Shown piece after piece: positions 53,650 to 63,183 of a DNA stretch of 64,000 nt (its first letter is position 1; each line of letters begins with the position of its first letter). The notes beneath the pieces were generated by a model. That model was not told the DNA's origin, made no database searches, and saw only the letters and a program-made list of their open reading frames with translations. Source of the stretch: Flavobacterium pectinovorum (GTDB lineage Bacteria > Bacteroidota > Bacteroidia > Flavobacteriales > Flavobacteriaceae); contig NZ_FRBX01000007.1 in assembly GCF_900142715.1 (NCBI RefSeq), positions 319,640 to 383,639 of the forward strand, written 5' to 3'. The position numbers and the translations under genes were made by a program.

Positions 53650-54999
53650 ATGAATTTAAAGTATTTTATCTTTCTGTTGATTTGCATAAGTTCATTTGCA
53701 CAGAATAGTGAATTTCCAACTGCAAAAGTTGATTCAATTGTGAACAGAATTCAATTGCCTGTTTTTCCTGCGTATCAAATAAATATTGCAAAATTAGGAG
53801 CGAAAGGCGATTCTGTAACAAATAATAAAGCTGCATTTGACAAAGCCATGGCACTGTGTAAAAAGAACAATGGCGGAACGATTATAGTGCCTAAAGGAAT
53901 TTATAAGATTAATGGGCCAATTCATTTTGTAAGCAACGTTAATCTTAAAATTGAAAAAGGGGCAAAAATTAAGTTTAGCGATAATCCTCAGGATTATTTG
54001 CCGTTGGTTTTAACAAGTTGGGAAGGTACCATTTTGTACAATTACAGTCCGTTGATTTATGCTTACGAATGCAATAATATCGCTATAACCGGCGAAGGAA
54101 CAATTGATGGAGAAGGAGGCAAAACCTGGAAAACTTTTAAGGCTAAAGAAGCAAAGGGAAAAGATTTGAGTCGCGAGATGAATCATAATAATGCTGCTTT
54201 ACAAGACAGAAATTTTGGTGAAGGTTATTTTTTACGACCGCAAATGATTCAGTTTTTTAAGTGTAAAAATATCCTGGTTGAGAACATTCGTATCGAAAAT
54301 TCTCCGTTTTGGTGTTTGCATCTTTTAAAATCTGAAAGCATTACAGTTCGCGGAATAAGTTATAAATCGCTGAATTACAATAATGATGGTATTGATCCTG
54401 AATATGCTAAAGATGTTTTGATCGAAAATGTAACTTTTGATAATGGTGATGATAATGTTGCCATAAAAGCCGGTAGAGATCATGAAGGAAGAGCAAATTC
54501 GGCAACGCCAAGCCAGAATATTGTAATCAGGAATTGTAACTTTAAAGGACTTCATGGCGTTGTTTTAGGCAGCGAAATGTCAGCTGGAATTCAGAATGTG
54601 TATGTTGAAAATTGTAAAACGGTCGGATATTTAAAACGCGGAATTTATATTAAAACAAATGCTGATCGAGGTGGTTTTATAAAAAATATTTTTGTTCGAA
54701 ATATACAATTAGACGAGGTCGAAGATTGTTTGTATATGACAGCCAATTATCATGGAGAAGGAAGTGGCTACCAATCGGACATTTCAAATATTCATTTTTC
54801 GAATATTACGTGTAATAAAGCATCAGAATCCGGGATTGTAATTCAGGGATTTCCGGAGAAAAAAATACGAAATATATCTTTGAAAAATATTGAAATTAAA
54901 TCGGCTAAAAATGCTATTTCAAATGAAAATGCTGAAAATGTTTTAATGACCGATGTTTTTATTGGTAAGAGAGCGACTGTTCCTTCTGCAGCGAAATAG
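53650..54999 (+). CDS. GH28 polygalacturonase-type enzyme (second)
   Basis: 449 residues with signal peptide MNLKYFIFLLICISSFAQ, so exported but not a lipoprotein. The beta-helix carries NNDGIDPEYAKD, GDDNVAIKAGRDHEGR, LHGVVLGSE and RGIYIKTNADRGG. The acid residues are conserved, but the classical RIK motif reads YIK and GHG reads LHG, unlike the first GH28. This may reflect a different subsite or specificity (e.g. rhamnogalacturonan or exo-type). It follows the fusion enzyme by 129 bp and precedes the CE12 gene. Confidence 0.92.
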   Translation: MNLKYFIFLLICISSFAQNSEFPTAKVDSIVNRIQLPVFPAYQINIAKLGAKGDSVTNNKAAFDKAMALCKKNNGGTIIVPKGIYKINGPIHFVSNVNLKIEKGAKIKFSDNPQDYLPLVLTSWEGTILYNYSPLIYAYECNNIAITGEGTIDGEGGKTWKTFKAKEAKGKDLSREMNHNNAALQDRNFGEGYFLRPQMIQFFKCKNILVENIRIENSPFWCLHLLKSESITVRGISYKSLNYNNDGIDPEYAKDVLIENVTFDNGDDNVAIKAGRDHEGRANSATPSQNIVIRNCNFKGLHGVVLGSEMSAGIQNVYVENCKTVGYLKRGIYIKTNADRGGFIKNIFVRNIQLDEVEDCLYMTANYHGEGSGYQSDISNIHFSNITCNKASESGIVIQGFPEKKIRNISLKNIEIKSAKNAISNENAENVLMTDVFIGKRATVPSAAK

Positions 55000-55093
55000 G
55001 TTTTTTTTGAGGTTCAAAGGGGCAAAGGTTCAAAGTTGCAGAGGTTTTTATTGACTTACTTAAAAGTGTCTAATATTCAAATAATACAAAACA

Positions 55094-55837
55094 ATGAAAT
55101 ATAAATTAATAATAATCTGTTTAATATCTACTATTTGTTTTGCGCAAAAAACAACTGTTTATACCATTGGAGATTCTACAATGGCAAACAAAAAAGATCC
55201 GGATCGTAATCCAGAGCATGGATGGGCGCAGGTTTTACAGCCTTTTTTTAAAGATAATATTGTTGTTGAAAATAAAGCTGTAAATGGTAGAAGTACTAAA
55301 AGTTTTATCAATGAAAAACGCTGGGATTCGATTTATAAAAAATTAAAAAAAGGAGATTATGTTTTTATTGAATTTGGACATAATGATGAAAAAATAGAAG
55401 ATTCTACAAGGTATACAAATCCGCATACGAGCTATAGATACAATTTGATTAAGTTTGTAAAAGAGAGTAGGGAAAAAGGAGCTATTCCGATATTACTGAC
55501 TTCTATTGCCAGACGTAATTTTAATGAAAAAGGAGTTTTAGTGCCTACACATGGTGAATATCCTTTGGAAACCAGATTGGTAGCACAGGAATATAAAGTG
55601 CCTTTTATTGATTTGGAGTATCTTACCGAATTATTGGAGCAGTCTTATGGTCCTGAAAAATCAAAACAATTGCATTTACATTTTAAAGCTGGCGAAAACG
55701 CTTATTATGATAAGGATAAGGCCGATGATACACATCTTTCTTTATTAGGTGCGACGAAAATTGCTCAAATTGTTGTAGATCAAATTAAAACAATACAAGA
55801 TTCATCTTTGGAAAAACTAAAAACAGGAATTAAATAA
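55094..55837 (+). CDS. rhamnogalacturonan acetylesterase (CE12, SGNH hydrolase)
   Basis: 247 residues with signal peptide MKYKLIIICLISTICFAQ. The SGNH blocks are visible: GDSTMANK (Ser nucleophile), VNGRSTKSF, FIEFGHND (Gly, Asn) and DDTHLSLLGA (Asp, His). The order and spacing match the CE12 family, which deacetylates rhamnogalacturonan and so exposes it to lyases and GH105 enzymes. It is the last gene of the pectin region. Confidence 0.92.
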   Translation: MKYKLIIICLISTICFAQKTTVYTIGDSTMANKKDPDRNPEHGWAQVLQPFFKDNIVVENKAVNGRSTKSFINEKRWDSIYKKLKKGDYVFIEFGHNDEKIEDSTRYTNPHTSYRYNLIKFVKESREKGAIPILLTSIARRNFNEKGVLVPTHGEYPLETRLVAQEYKVPFIDLEYLTELLEQSYGPEKSKQLHLHFKAGENAYYDKDKADDTHLSLLGATKIAQIVVDQIKTIQDSSLEKLKTGIK

Positions 55838-55997
55838 TTTTGTAGTCTTAATTTTAGTTTTAAAGTTATTTTAAGAGACAAAAAGAATGTCTTAATTTAT
55901 TATAGCAATATTTTTTAGGTCTAGTAGCAATTTGAAATTATTTGGATATTTGCACTTCTAAATATTGACGGGTTTTCAAATATTTTAGTAATTTTCG

Positions 55998-56030
55998 AAA
56001 AATGAGAGAACTTGGGCTCTCATTTTTTTT
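55998..56030 (+). terminator. terminator in the 55838-56665 spacer (first of two)
   Basis: AAAAATGAGAG (55998-56008) and CTCTCATTTTT (56017-56027) form an 11-bp stem with T run. It lies 160 bp after the CE12 gene, so it may end that operon or a small RNA. Confidence 0.7.
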
Positions 56031-56089
56031 GGTGGTTAGTTTATTTTTTTATTTAAAATATTAAAAAATAATATTTTAAATTTTTTAAG

Positions 56090-56116
56090 GGAGAAGACTT
56101 CGTCTTCTCCTTTTTT
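56090..56116 (+). terminator. terminator in the 55838-56665 spacer (second of two)
   Basis: GGAGAAGAC (56090-56098) and GTCTTCTCC (56102-56110) form a 9-bp perfect stem with a 3-nt loop, then TTTTTT. It follows the first terminator by only 60 bp of AT-rich sequence, with no gene between. The remainder of the 828-bp spacer is non-coding apart from the decayed fragment at 56311. Confidence 0.7.
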
Positions 56117-56310
56117 GTTTCTTATTGCTCATGTTAAGATGACTATGTGTATTTATTTTTCTATAATTAAATCATTTCTTTAAAATGATTATGTAGTAAA
56201 TGATTATGATAACTAAAAAAACAATATAGAATAATTATAAGTTTTTATTTATGAATAAAAACTTAATATTTTGATTGTTAGTGTTTTAAAATTTACTATT
56301 TTTACGTCTA

Positions 56311-56445
56311 CTAATGATTAAGGTAAGTTAAAATTCTGATTTTTTCGGATGATTTCATTCCTGCCCAGGCCTTAACTCCCTTAATTTTATCTACGCCATT
56401 AAATTGAATATCGATTAGAGATACAATTTCCCCACTTGTATTTTT
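56311..56445 (-). pseudogene. possible decayed fragment of a response-regulator receiver domain
   Basis: On the minus strand 44 codons are open without a start codon. The translation includes IVSLIDIQFNGVDKIKG and KIRILTYLN, which align in order with the beta-3/phospho-Asp (DIQ-x-G) and beta-4 (LTYL) regions of a receiver domain. Stops flank it at both ends. This is a visual resemblance only, over a short stretch. Confidence 0.25.
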
Positions 56446-56665
56446 CTAAGATTTTTAAGATGTGTTATTTTAGTAACATGTTGTCTTTTCGTATTTGCGA
56501 CGATTTTTTTTTGTTTTTTAAATTATTACCGCCGTTTAACATCTTATTCAAAGATGAGCTTTAAAGATGCTTTATGTAAAGCATCAACTATCAGCATCTG
56601 TATCATTTTCTGCCAACTTTTTTCTGTGTAATAAAATTGTTTGATAACCCTAATAATTGAATCTC

Positions 56666-59600
56666 ATGAAGAATAAATTACTCTCCGTTATATTAATTTT
56701 ATGTAGTTATACAGCTTATTCTCAGGTTGGTATTGGAACACCAATGCCTAATGCGTCTAGTCAATTAGAGATTGTAGCAAATGATAAAGGTTTGTTGATT
56801 CCCAGAATTAGCTTAACAGGTTCAACTGATACGACTACAATTGTAACTGGCAATGTAAATAGCTTATTAGTATTTAATACGGCTACTATTTCAGATATAA
56901 AACCGGGATATTACTATTGGTATGACAATAAATGGAATAGAGTTGTAATCTCAAATGAAATCACTATAAGTCCGGGTACGGTTGTTTATAATCCCACTAA
57001 TCAACAATTTAGTTATGTTGATAATACGGGAACTACGCAGGTTATCGATATTACCTCGATCATAAAAGCAAGCGAAACCCTGACGACCCTTACCAACAAC
57101 GGAGCAGGTTCTTATACTTATAAAAATGAAATAGGAACGGATGTCAACATTGATGTTGTCGGGGACGTTATCACCAATGCATCCTCCATTTTTAATGATC
57201 CTGCGGTCACCAATATTCTGGAACAAATTTCAAACAATACGGAAGGGAATGTGACTTTTGATTCGACCACCAACCAGTTTAGTTATGTTGACAATACAGG
57301 AACTACGCAAGTTGTTGATATTACCTCAATCATTAAAGCAAGCGAAACCCTGACCACCCTTACCAACAACGGAGCAGGTTCTTATACTTATAAAAATGAA
57401 ATAGGGACAGATGTCAACATTGATGTTGTCGGGGACGTTATCACCAATGCATCATCTATTTTTAATGATCCGGCGGTCACCAATATTCTGGAACAAATTT
57501 CAAACAATACAGAGGGGAATGTGACTTTTGATTCGACCACCAATCAGTTTAGTTATGTTGACAATACTGGGACTACACAAGTTGTTGATATTACCACAAT
57601 CATTAAAGCAAGCGAAACCCTGACGACCCTTACCAACAACGGAGCAGGTTCTTATACCTATAAAAATGAAATAGGAACAGATGTCAACATTGATGTTGTT
57701 GGGGACGTTATCACCAATGCCTCCTCTATTTTTAATGATCCGGCAGTAACGAATATTCTGGAGCAAATTTCAAACAATACGGAAGGGAATGTGACTTTTG
57801 ATTCAACCACCAATCAGTTTAGTTATGTTGATAATACGGGAACCACGCAAGTTGTTGATATTACCTCAATCATTAAGGCAAGTGAAACCCTGACCACCCT
57901 TACCAATAACGGAGCGGGATCTTATACCTATAAAAATGAAATAGGGACAGATGTCAACATTGACGTTGTTGGGGATGTTATCACCAATGCATCCTCCATT
58001 TTTAATGATCCGGCGGTCACCAATATTCTGGAGCAAATTTCAAACAATACGGAAGGAAATGTGACTTTTGATTCGACCACCAATCAGTTTAGTTATGTTG
58101 ACAATACGGGAACTACACAAGTTGTCGATATTACCTCAATCATAAAAGCAAGCGAAACCCTGACTACCCTTACCAATAACGGAGCAGGATCTTATACGTA
58201 TAAAAATGAAATAGGAACAGATGTCAACATTGATGTTGTCGGGGATGTTATTACCAATGCATCCTCCATTTTTAATGATCCGACGGTAACGAATATTTTG
58301 GAGCAAATTTCAAACAATACAGAGGGGAATGTGACTTTTGATTCGACGACCAATCAGTTTAGTTATGTTGACAATACGGGAACCACACAAGTTGTCGATA
58401 TTACCTCGATCATTAAAGCAAGCGAAACCCTGACCACCCTTACCAATAACGGAGCGGGTTCTTATACGTATAAAAATGAAATAGGGACAGATGTGAACAT
58501 TGATGTTGTTGGGGATGTTATCACCAATGCATCGTCTATTTTTAATGATCCGACGGTAACGAATATTTTGGAGCAAATTTCAAACAATACAGAAGGAAAT
58601 GTAACTTTTGATTCTACTACCAATCAGTTTAGTTATGTTGATAATACAGGAACTACGCAAGTTGTTGATATTACCTCGATCATTAAAGCAAGCGAAACCC
58701 TGACCACCCTTACCAATAACGGAGCGGGTTCTTATACGTATAAAAATGAAATAGGGACAGATGTGAACATTGATGTTGTTGGGGATGTTATCACCAATGC
58801 ATCGTCTATTTTTAATGATCCGACGGTAACGAATATTTTGGAGCAAATTTCAAACAATACAGAAGGAAATGTAACTTTTGATTCTACTACCAATCAGTTT
58901 AGTTATGTTGATAATACAGGAACTACGCAAGTTGTCGATATTACCTCAATTATTAAAGCAAGCGAAACCCTGACGACCCTTACCAATAACGGAGCGGGTT
59001 CTTATACCTATAAAAATGAAATAGGAACGGATGTCAACATTGATGTTGTTGGGGACGTTATCACCAATGCATCATCTATTTTTAATGATCCTGCGGTAAC
59101 GAATATTCTGGAGCAAATTTCAAACAATACAGAGGGGAATGTGACTTTTGATTCGACCACCAATCAGTTTAGTTATGTTGACAATACGGGAACTACGCAA
59201 GTTGTTGATATTACCACAATCATTAAAGCAAGCGAAACCCTGACGACCCTTACCAACAACGGAGCAGGATCTTATACGTATAAAAATGAAATAGGAACAG
59301 ATGTCAATATTGATATTATCGGGGATGTTATCACCAACGCATCATCTATTTTTAATGATCCTGCGGTAACGAATATTCTCGAACAAATTTCAAATAATAC
59401 AGAAGGAAATGTAACTTTTGATTCGACGACCAACCAGTTTAGTTATGTTGACAATACGGGAACTACGCAAGTTGTCGATATTACCTCAATCATTAAAGCA
59501 AGTGAAACCCTGACCACTTTAGATAAAAACCCTCTAAACAACGGCCAGTATGTTTATACCAATGAGGATAATATTACATCAACAATTGATGTTATTGGCG

Positions 59601-61387
59601 ATGTTATAAGCAATGCATCGACGATATTAAATGATCCTACTTTTGTAACGGAACTAACGAATGTTATACAAGATCAGGAAACCGTTACTACCTTATCTCA
59701 AAATCTGACATCAGGAGCGATCACTTATAATAATGAAGCTGGGACAGCTTTTATTTCACAAGTTAGAAGTACAGATGCAGCAAATATTATAACAGTTGGA
59801 ACAGATGGTGGAGCATTATTGACTCCTTCTGCAATTACTTCAGCTACAACAGTTTCTAACACAAGTTCCGGAAATGATTTAAGTACCACTGTAAATGGAG
59901 TAATAGGAACAGCAATTCCGATAATTAATACCAATGTTTTGACTGCATCTGGTAATTCTTTAACTGCAACTATAAACGGAATTGCCAGTAATACAATAGA
60001 TTTAACTTCTGTTATTAATGAAGGAGAAACAACGACTAATATGTTACAAGATCCCATTACAGGGATTATTACTTATACTAATGAAAATGCAGATAGCCAG
60101 ACCGCTATTTTAAGAAGTAATGATGCAGATAATATATTGACAGTTGGAACAGATGGAGGAACATTATTGACTCCTAACGCTATTAATTCGGCGACAACGG
60201 TCTCTAATACGAGTTTTGCAAATGATTTAAGCACCATAGTAAATGGAATAACGGGAACAGCAGTTCCGATTATTAATACAAATATTTTAGATACATCAGG
60301 CAATACCATAACTTCAACTATTAATGGTGTTGCAAGTAATGCAATAGATTTGACTTCTGCAATCGCAGCAGGAACTACAAATGATATAAACTTGGCAGGC
60401 AATACTTTAACATCTAATGTAAACGGAATAATATCGACAACAGGTACAGTAAGTAGTGTCTCAAATACTTCTACAGCCAATATAGCAACAGTAACAGTAA
60501 ACGGACTAGCAAGTACCGGAGCTCCGATTATTAATACAAATATTTTAGATACATCTGGTAATACCTTAACTTCGACTATAAATGGTGTTGTAAGTAATCC
60601 AGTAGATTTAACTTCTGCAATTGTGGCAGCGACTACAAATGATTTAAGCCTGGCAGGTAATACCTTAACATCTAATGTAAATGGAATAATATCAACATCA
60701 GGTACAGTAAGCGGAGTATCAAATGCTTCTACCGCCAATACTTCAACAGTTACCGTAAATGGTATAACTAGCACAGGAGCACCAATAGTAAATACAAATG
60801 TTTTAGAAACAACTGGTAATGTTTTAACCGCAACTATAAATGGAGTTGTCAGTAATCCAATTGACTTAGTTGGTTTAGTTGATAATGCAATTTCAAGATC
60901 AGATATTACAACAACAACTCCTGCTTCAGTATTAGCAGTAACAGGTACAGGAGCGACATTAGCAGCAGCAACAGTTAATATTGTTCCTTCAACGGTTGAA
61001 GGGAATGTTTTAACCACAACTGCAACCGGAGTAGAATGGAAGGCACCAGCGAAACTAAACGTATTTGGCATCAAAATTACTTCTACTGATTATACATTAG
61101 GTGATGCCGATTACACAGTTATTGCCAGAAATTTAACAGGGGATATTACGCTTACACTTCCTGATGCTGCCACAAATACAGGTCGGGTTTTAGTATTTAA
61201 TCAAAATACAGTTTCATCAGGTGGTACTCCAGTTGTAGTTAATTTCAATGTCCCTGTAATATATTCAGACACTGCCTCATATCCATATATTGCCGCAAGC
61301 GTATTTGGTGGTGTAACAGGAGGAAGTTTAAAAATAACTTTGCAGTCAGATGGAATAAATTGGTATGTAATTAATTATACAATGTAA
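56666..61387 (+). CDS. very large exported repeat protein with nine 90-residue repeats
   Basis: 1573 residues from ATG 56666; a TTG 9 bp upstream is in frame but the ATG begins the signal peptide (MKNKLLSVILILCSYTAYSQ). After an N-terminal head (QVGIGTPMPNASSQLEI...LLIPRISL) come nine 90-residue repeats (DNA 57011-59440), each FSYVDNTGTTQVxDIT...SETLTTLTNNGAGSYTY...NEIGTDVNIDVVGDVITNA, then a partial tenth. From residue ~985 there are shorter degenerate NG-rich repeats (NTLTSNVNGIIST type), and a C-terminal ~105-residue domain with LTLPDA and SDGINWYVIN. No T9SS sorting domain is visible. A surface fibre or adhesin is likely; its ligand is unknown. Confidence 0.9.
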   Translation: MKNKLLSVILILCSYTAYSQVGIGTPMPNASSQLEIVANDKGLLIPRISLTGSTDTTTIVTGNVNSLLVFNTATISDIKPGYYYWYDNKWNRVVISNEITISPGTVVYNPTNQQFSYVDNTGTTQVIDITSIIKASETLTTLTNNGAGSYTYKNEIGTDVNIDVVGDVITNASSIFNDPAVTNILEQISNNTEGNVTFDSTTNQFSYVDNTGTTQVVDITSIIKASETLTTLTNNGAGSYTYKNEIGTDVNIDVVGDVITNASSIFNDPAVTNILEQISNNTEGNVTFDSTTNQFSYVDNTGTTQVVDITTIIKASETLTTLTNNGAGSYTYKNEIGTDVNIDVVGDVITNASSIFNDPAVTNILEQISNNTEGNVTFDSTTNQFSYVDNTGTTQVVDITSIIKASETLTTLTNNGAGSYTYKNEIGTDVNIDVVGDVITNASSIFNDPAVTNILEQISNNTEGNVTFDSTTNQFSYVDNTGTTQVVDITSIIKASETLTTLTNNGAGSYTYKNEIGTDVNIDVVGDVITNASSIFNDPTVTNILEQISNNTEGNVTFDSTTNQFSYVDNTGTTQVVDITSIIKASETLTTLTNNGAGSYTYKNEIGTDVNIDVVGDVITNASSIFNDPTVTNILEQISNNTEGNVTFDSTTNQFSYVDNTGTTQVVDITSIIKASETLTTLTNNGAGSYTYKNEIGTDVNIDVVGDVITNASSIFNDPTVTNILEQISNNTEGNVTFDSTTNQFSYVDNTGTTQVVDITSIIKASETLTTLTNNGAGSYTYKNEIGTDVNIDVVGDVITNASSIFNDPAVTNILEQISNNTEGNVTFDSTTNQFSYVDNTGTTQVVDITTIIKASETLTTLTNNGAGSYTYKNEIGTDVNIDIIGDVITNASSIFNDPAVTNILEQISNNTEGNVTFDSTTNQFSYVDNTGTTQVVDITSIIKASETLTTLDKNPLNNGQYVYTNEDNITSTIDVIGDVISNASTILNDPTFVTELTNVIQDQETVTTLSQNLTSGAITYNNEAGTAFISQVRSTDAANIITVGTDGGALLTPSAITSATTVSNTSSGNDLSTTVNGVIGTAIPIINTNVLTASGNSLTATINGIASNTIDLTSVINEGETTTNMLQDPITGIITYTNENADSQTAILRSNDADNILTVGTDGGTLLTPNAINSATTVSNTSFANDLSTIVNGITGTAVPIINTNILDTSGNTITSTINGVASNAIDLTSAIAAGTTNDINLAGNTLTSNVNGIISTTGTVSSVSNTSTANIATVTVNGLASTGAPIINTNILDTSGNTLTSTINGVVSNPVDLTSAIVAATTNDLSLAGNTLTSNVNGIISTSGTVSGVSNASTANTSTVTVNGITSTGAPIVNTNVLETTGNVLTATINGVVSNPIDLVGLVDNAISRSDITTTTPASVLAVTGTGATLAAATVNIVPSTVEGNVLTTTATGVEWKAPAKLNVFGIKITSTDYTLGDADYTVIARNLTGDITLTLPDAATNTGRVLVFNQNTVSSGGTPVVVNFNVPVIYSDTASYPYIAASVFGGVTGGSLKITLQSDGINWYVINYTM
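57011..59518 (+). repeat. 270-bp coding tandem repeat, nine full copies plus part of a tenth
   Basis: The landmark AGTTATGTTG occurs at 57011 and then at every 270 bp to 59441. Copies differ by few synonymous changes; two neighbouring copies (from about 58388 and 58658) are almost identical for more than 250 bp. Period 270 encodes exactly 90 residues. Confidence 0.95.
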
Positions 61388-61549
61388 GATTGCAGTAAAA
61401 GTAATTATTGATGATCTTGAAAAAGTCAAATATTTCACGCTAACTTGCTAGCGAAATAAAATAAAGGTAATTTTACTTATTATCATCGAAAGTGTTGATA
61501 TATAGTAATATAGTCATTGAATTTTTAAACATTATAAATTCAAAAGAAT

Positions 61550-62797
61550 ATGATTAAAGTTTATATAAAAGCCAGTATTATATTAATGTTTTTTGATGTA
61601 CAACTTTCTGCGCAAACTGTTAATTTAGGTGACTTGTCAATTGCTTCTAATACTCAGTTTGCTACAATGTTTGATTTTGACAATAAGCCAAACGGAGATT
61701 TTTTAATTGACGGAGATTTCATGGTATATGCCAATTTCAATAATGACGGATTAGTTACTTACAGTACAATTAGCAACGGGAAAACATTTTTCATCGGAAC
61801 ACAGGAGCAACTCATTAAAGGTTCGGAAATTGCACATTTTCAAAATATTGTTTTTGATAATATATCGGCATTGGTTCCTTTTCATTTAAGTAGTACGATT
61901 GAGATTGGCAGTAATGTGCAGTTTAAAAATGGAATTATTGACGCTGATACTTATAATGGTAAAATGATTTTTGATCAGAATGCTTTTCATTCCGATGCTA
62001 GCAACCTGAGTTTTGTTGATGGAAAAGTAGAAAACATTGGAAATTTAGATTTTGAATTTCCAATTGGTGATAATTTTTATTTCAGACCTTCATATCATGA
62101 TAAAGCAGCAAATACAAATAACGTATATACTACTCAATATTTTTTTCAAAGTGCAGGAAGTCTTCATCCGTATACCAGTAAAGAAGATATAATTATTACT
62201 ATTGATGAAGCTGAATATTGGAATGTAATCCAAAATCAGGGAAGCGAAAAAATTGTACTAAGTCTAACATTAGATACACATACTACTCCGGCTTCTTTTT
62301 TTGAAGAAAAAACAGATACAGAACTGGCCATAGTTCGTTGGGATGATGTAACGTCGAAATGGATAAATGAAAAAGGAGTAACAACTGATCTTCTGACAGG
62401 AGCCGATTACACAAAAATGGTAACAACACAAGTTACCGGATATGGTCTTTTTACAATTGCAATAGTTCCTAAAACAATTCCGGTACCTGATGATATAATT
62501 GTTTATAATGCGATATCACCAAATGGAGATGGCCTTAATGATAGTTTTCATATACTGGGAATTGATAAATACCCCGATAATAGAGTTGAGATTTATAATC
62601 GCTGGGGAATAAAAGTTTATGACGCAGATTCATACAATGAAAGTGATATTATGTTTAGAGGTTATTCAGAAGGACGTGATACGGTTAACCGAAATGCAGG
62701 GCTTCCTGCTGGTACTTATTTCTATATTTTGAAATACAAAAAAGGAAACGAAACAATTAATAAAACAGGGTATCTGTATATTAATAATGATAAATAA
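61550..62797 (+). CDS. T9SS type-B cargo protein (gliding motility-associated C-terminal domain)
   Basis: 415 residues with a signal peptide ending near DVQLSAQ. The C-terminal ~90 residues carry the type-B sorting signature AISPNGDGLNDSFHILGI, VEIYNRWGIKVYD and GTYFYILKYKKG, followed by KTGYLYI. This domain routes proteins through the type IX secretion system to the cell surface. The N-terminal part is beta-rich without a recognised enzyme motif. It lies between two members of the same giant repeat-protein family, 162 bp after the first, and may be its surface partner. Confidence 0.9.
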   Translation: MIKVYIKASIILMFFDVQLSAQTVNLGDLSIASNTQFATMFDFDNKPNGDFLIDGDFMVYANFNNDGLVTYSTISNGKTFFIGTQEQLIKGSEIAHFQNIVFDNISALVPFHLSSTIEIGSNVQFKNGIIDADTYNGKMIFDQNAFHSDASNLSFVDGKVENIGNLDFEFPIGDNFYFRPSYHDKAANTNNVYTTQYFFQSAGSLHPYTSKEDIIITIDEAEYWNVIQNQGSEKIVLSLTLDTHTTPASFFEEKTDTELAIVRWDDVTSKWINEKGVTTDLLTGADYTKMVTTQVTGYGLFTIAIVPKTIPVPDDIIVYNAISPNGDGLNDSFHILGIDKYPDNRVEIYNRWGIKVYDADSYNESDIMFRGYSEGRDTVNRNAGLPAGTYFYILKYKKGNETINKTGYLYINNDK

Positions 62798-62944
62798 GTG
62801 ATTAGGAGATCCTAAAAAATTTTTCATCATCATTGTTGCATTCAATATTTTTCACATCTTTTACAATAGATTTAGAATTCATGTAATTAGTAGTTTCTTC
62901 TGCTAATCGACTAATAAATAATAGTATTTTTTTTCATTAAATAT

Positions 62945-62976
62945 AAAACCAGTAATTCTAATTACTGGTTTTTTTT
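62945..62976 (+). terminator. terminator after the T9SS cargo gene
   Basis: AAAACCAGTAAT (62945-62956) and ATTACTGGTTTT (62961-62972) form a perfect 12-bp stem with a 4-nt loop and a T run. The rest of the 386-bp spacer (62798-63183) shows no gene. Confidence 0.85.
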
Positions 62977-63183
62977 GTCTTGTTTTGGTATAAGTTGTTG
63001 GTTTTGTGGTATATAATGTGGTGTCGTATTTCTAAAACGCTTTATCTGTTTTAATATTCCCCTCTTTATTCATTATACCCTAATCTACAACACTAAAGAC
63101 TTTTTAAGGCAAAAAAAGATTGTATTAACGAAGACCTTTGCACTTTATAACTACGAAAATATTCGTTTAAATAATTAACTATT

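Noticed and set aside
57500..58846. Series of similar 88-codon minus-strand frames
   Set aside because: They recur every 270 bp only because the plus-strand coding repeat does; shadows.
57011..59518. Repeat array as an assembly artefact
   Set aside because: Copies carry scattered distinct synonymous differences and keep frame throughout, so it is a real array, although the exact copy number cannot be confirmed from the sequence alone.
60073..61074. 333-codon open frame on the minus strand
   Set aside because: It is antisense to the repeat protein's coding region, and its openness comes from the repeated codon pattern of the plus-strand gene. It has no start context or known fold.
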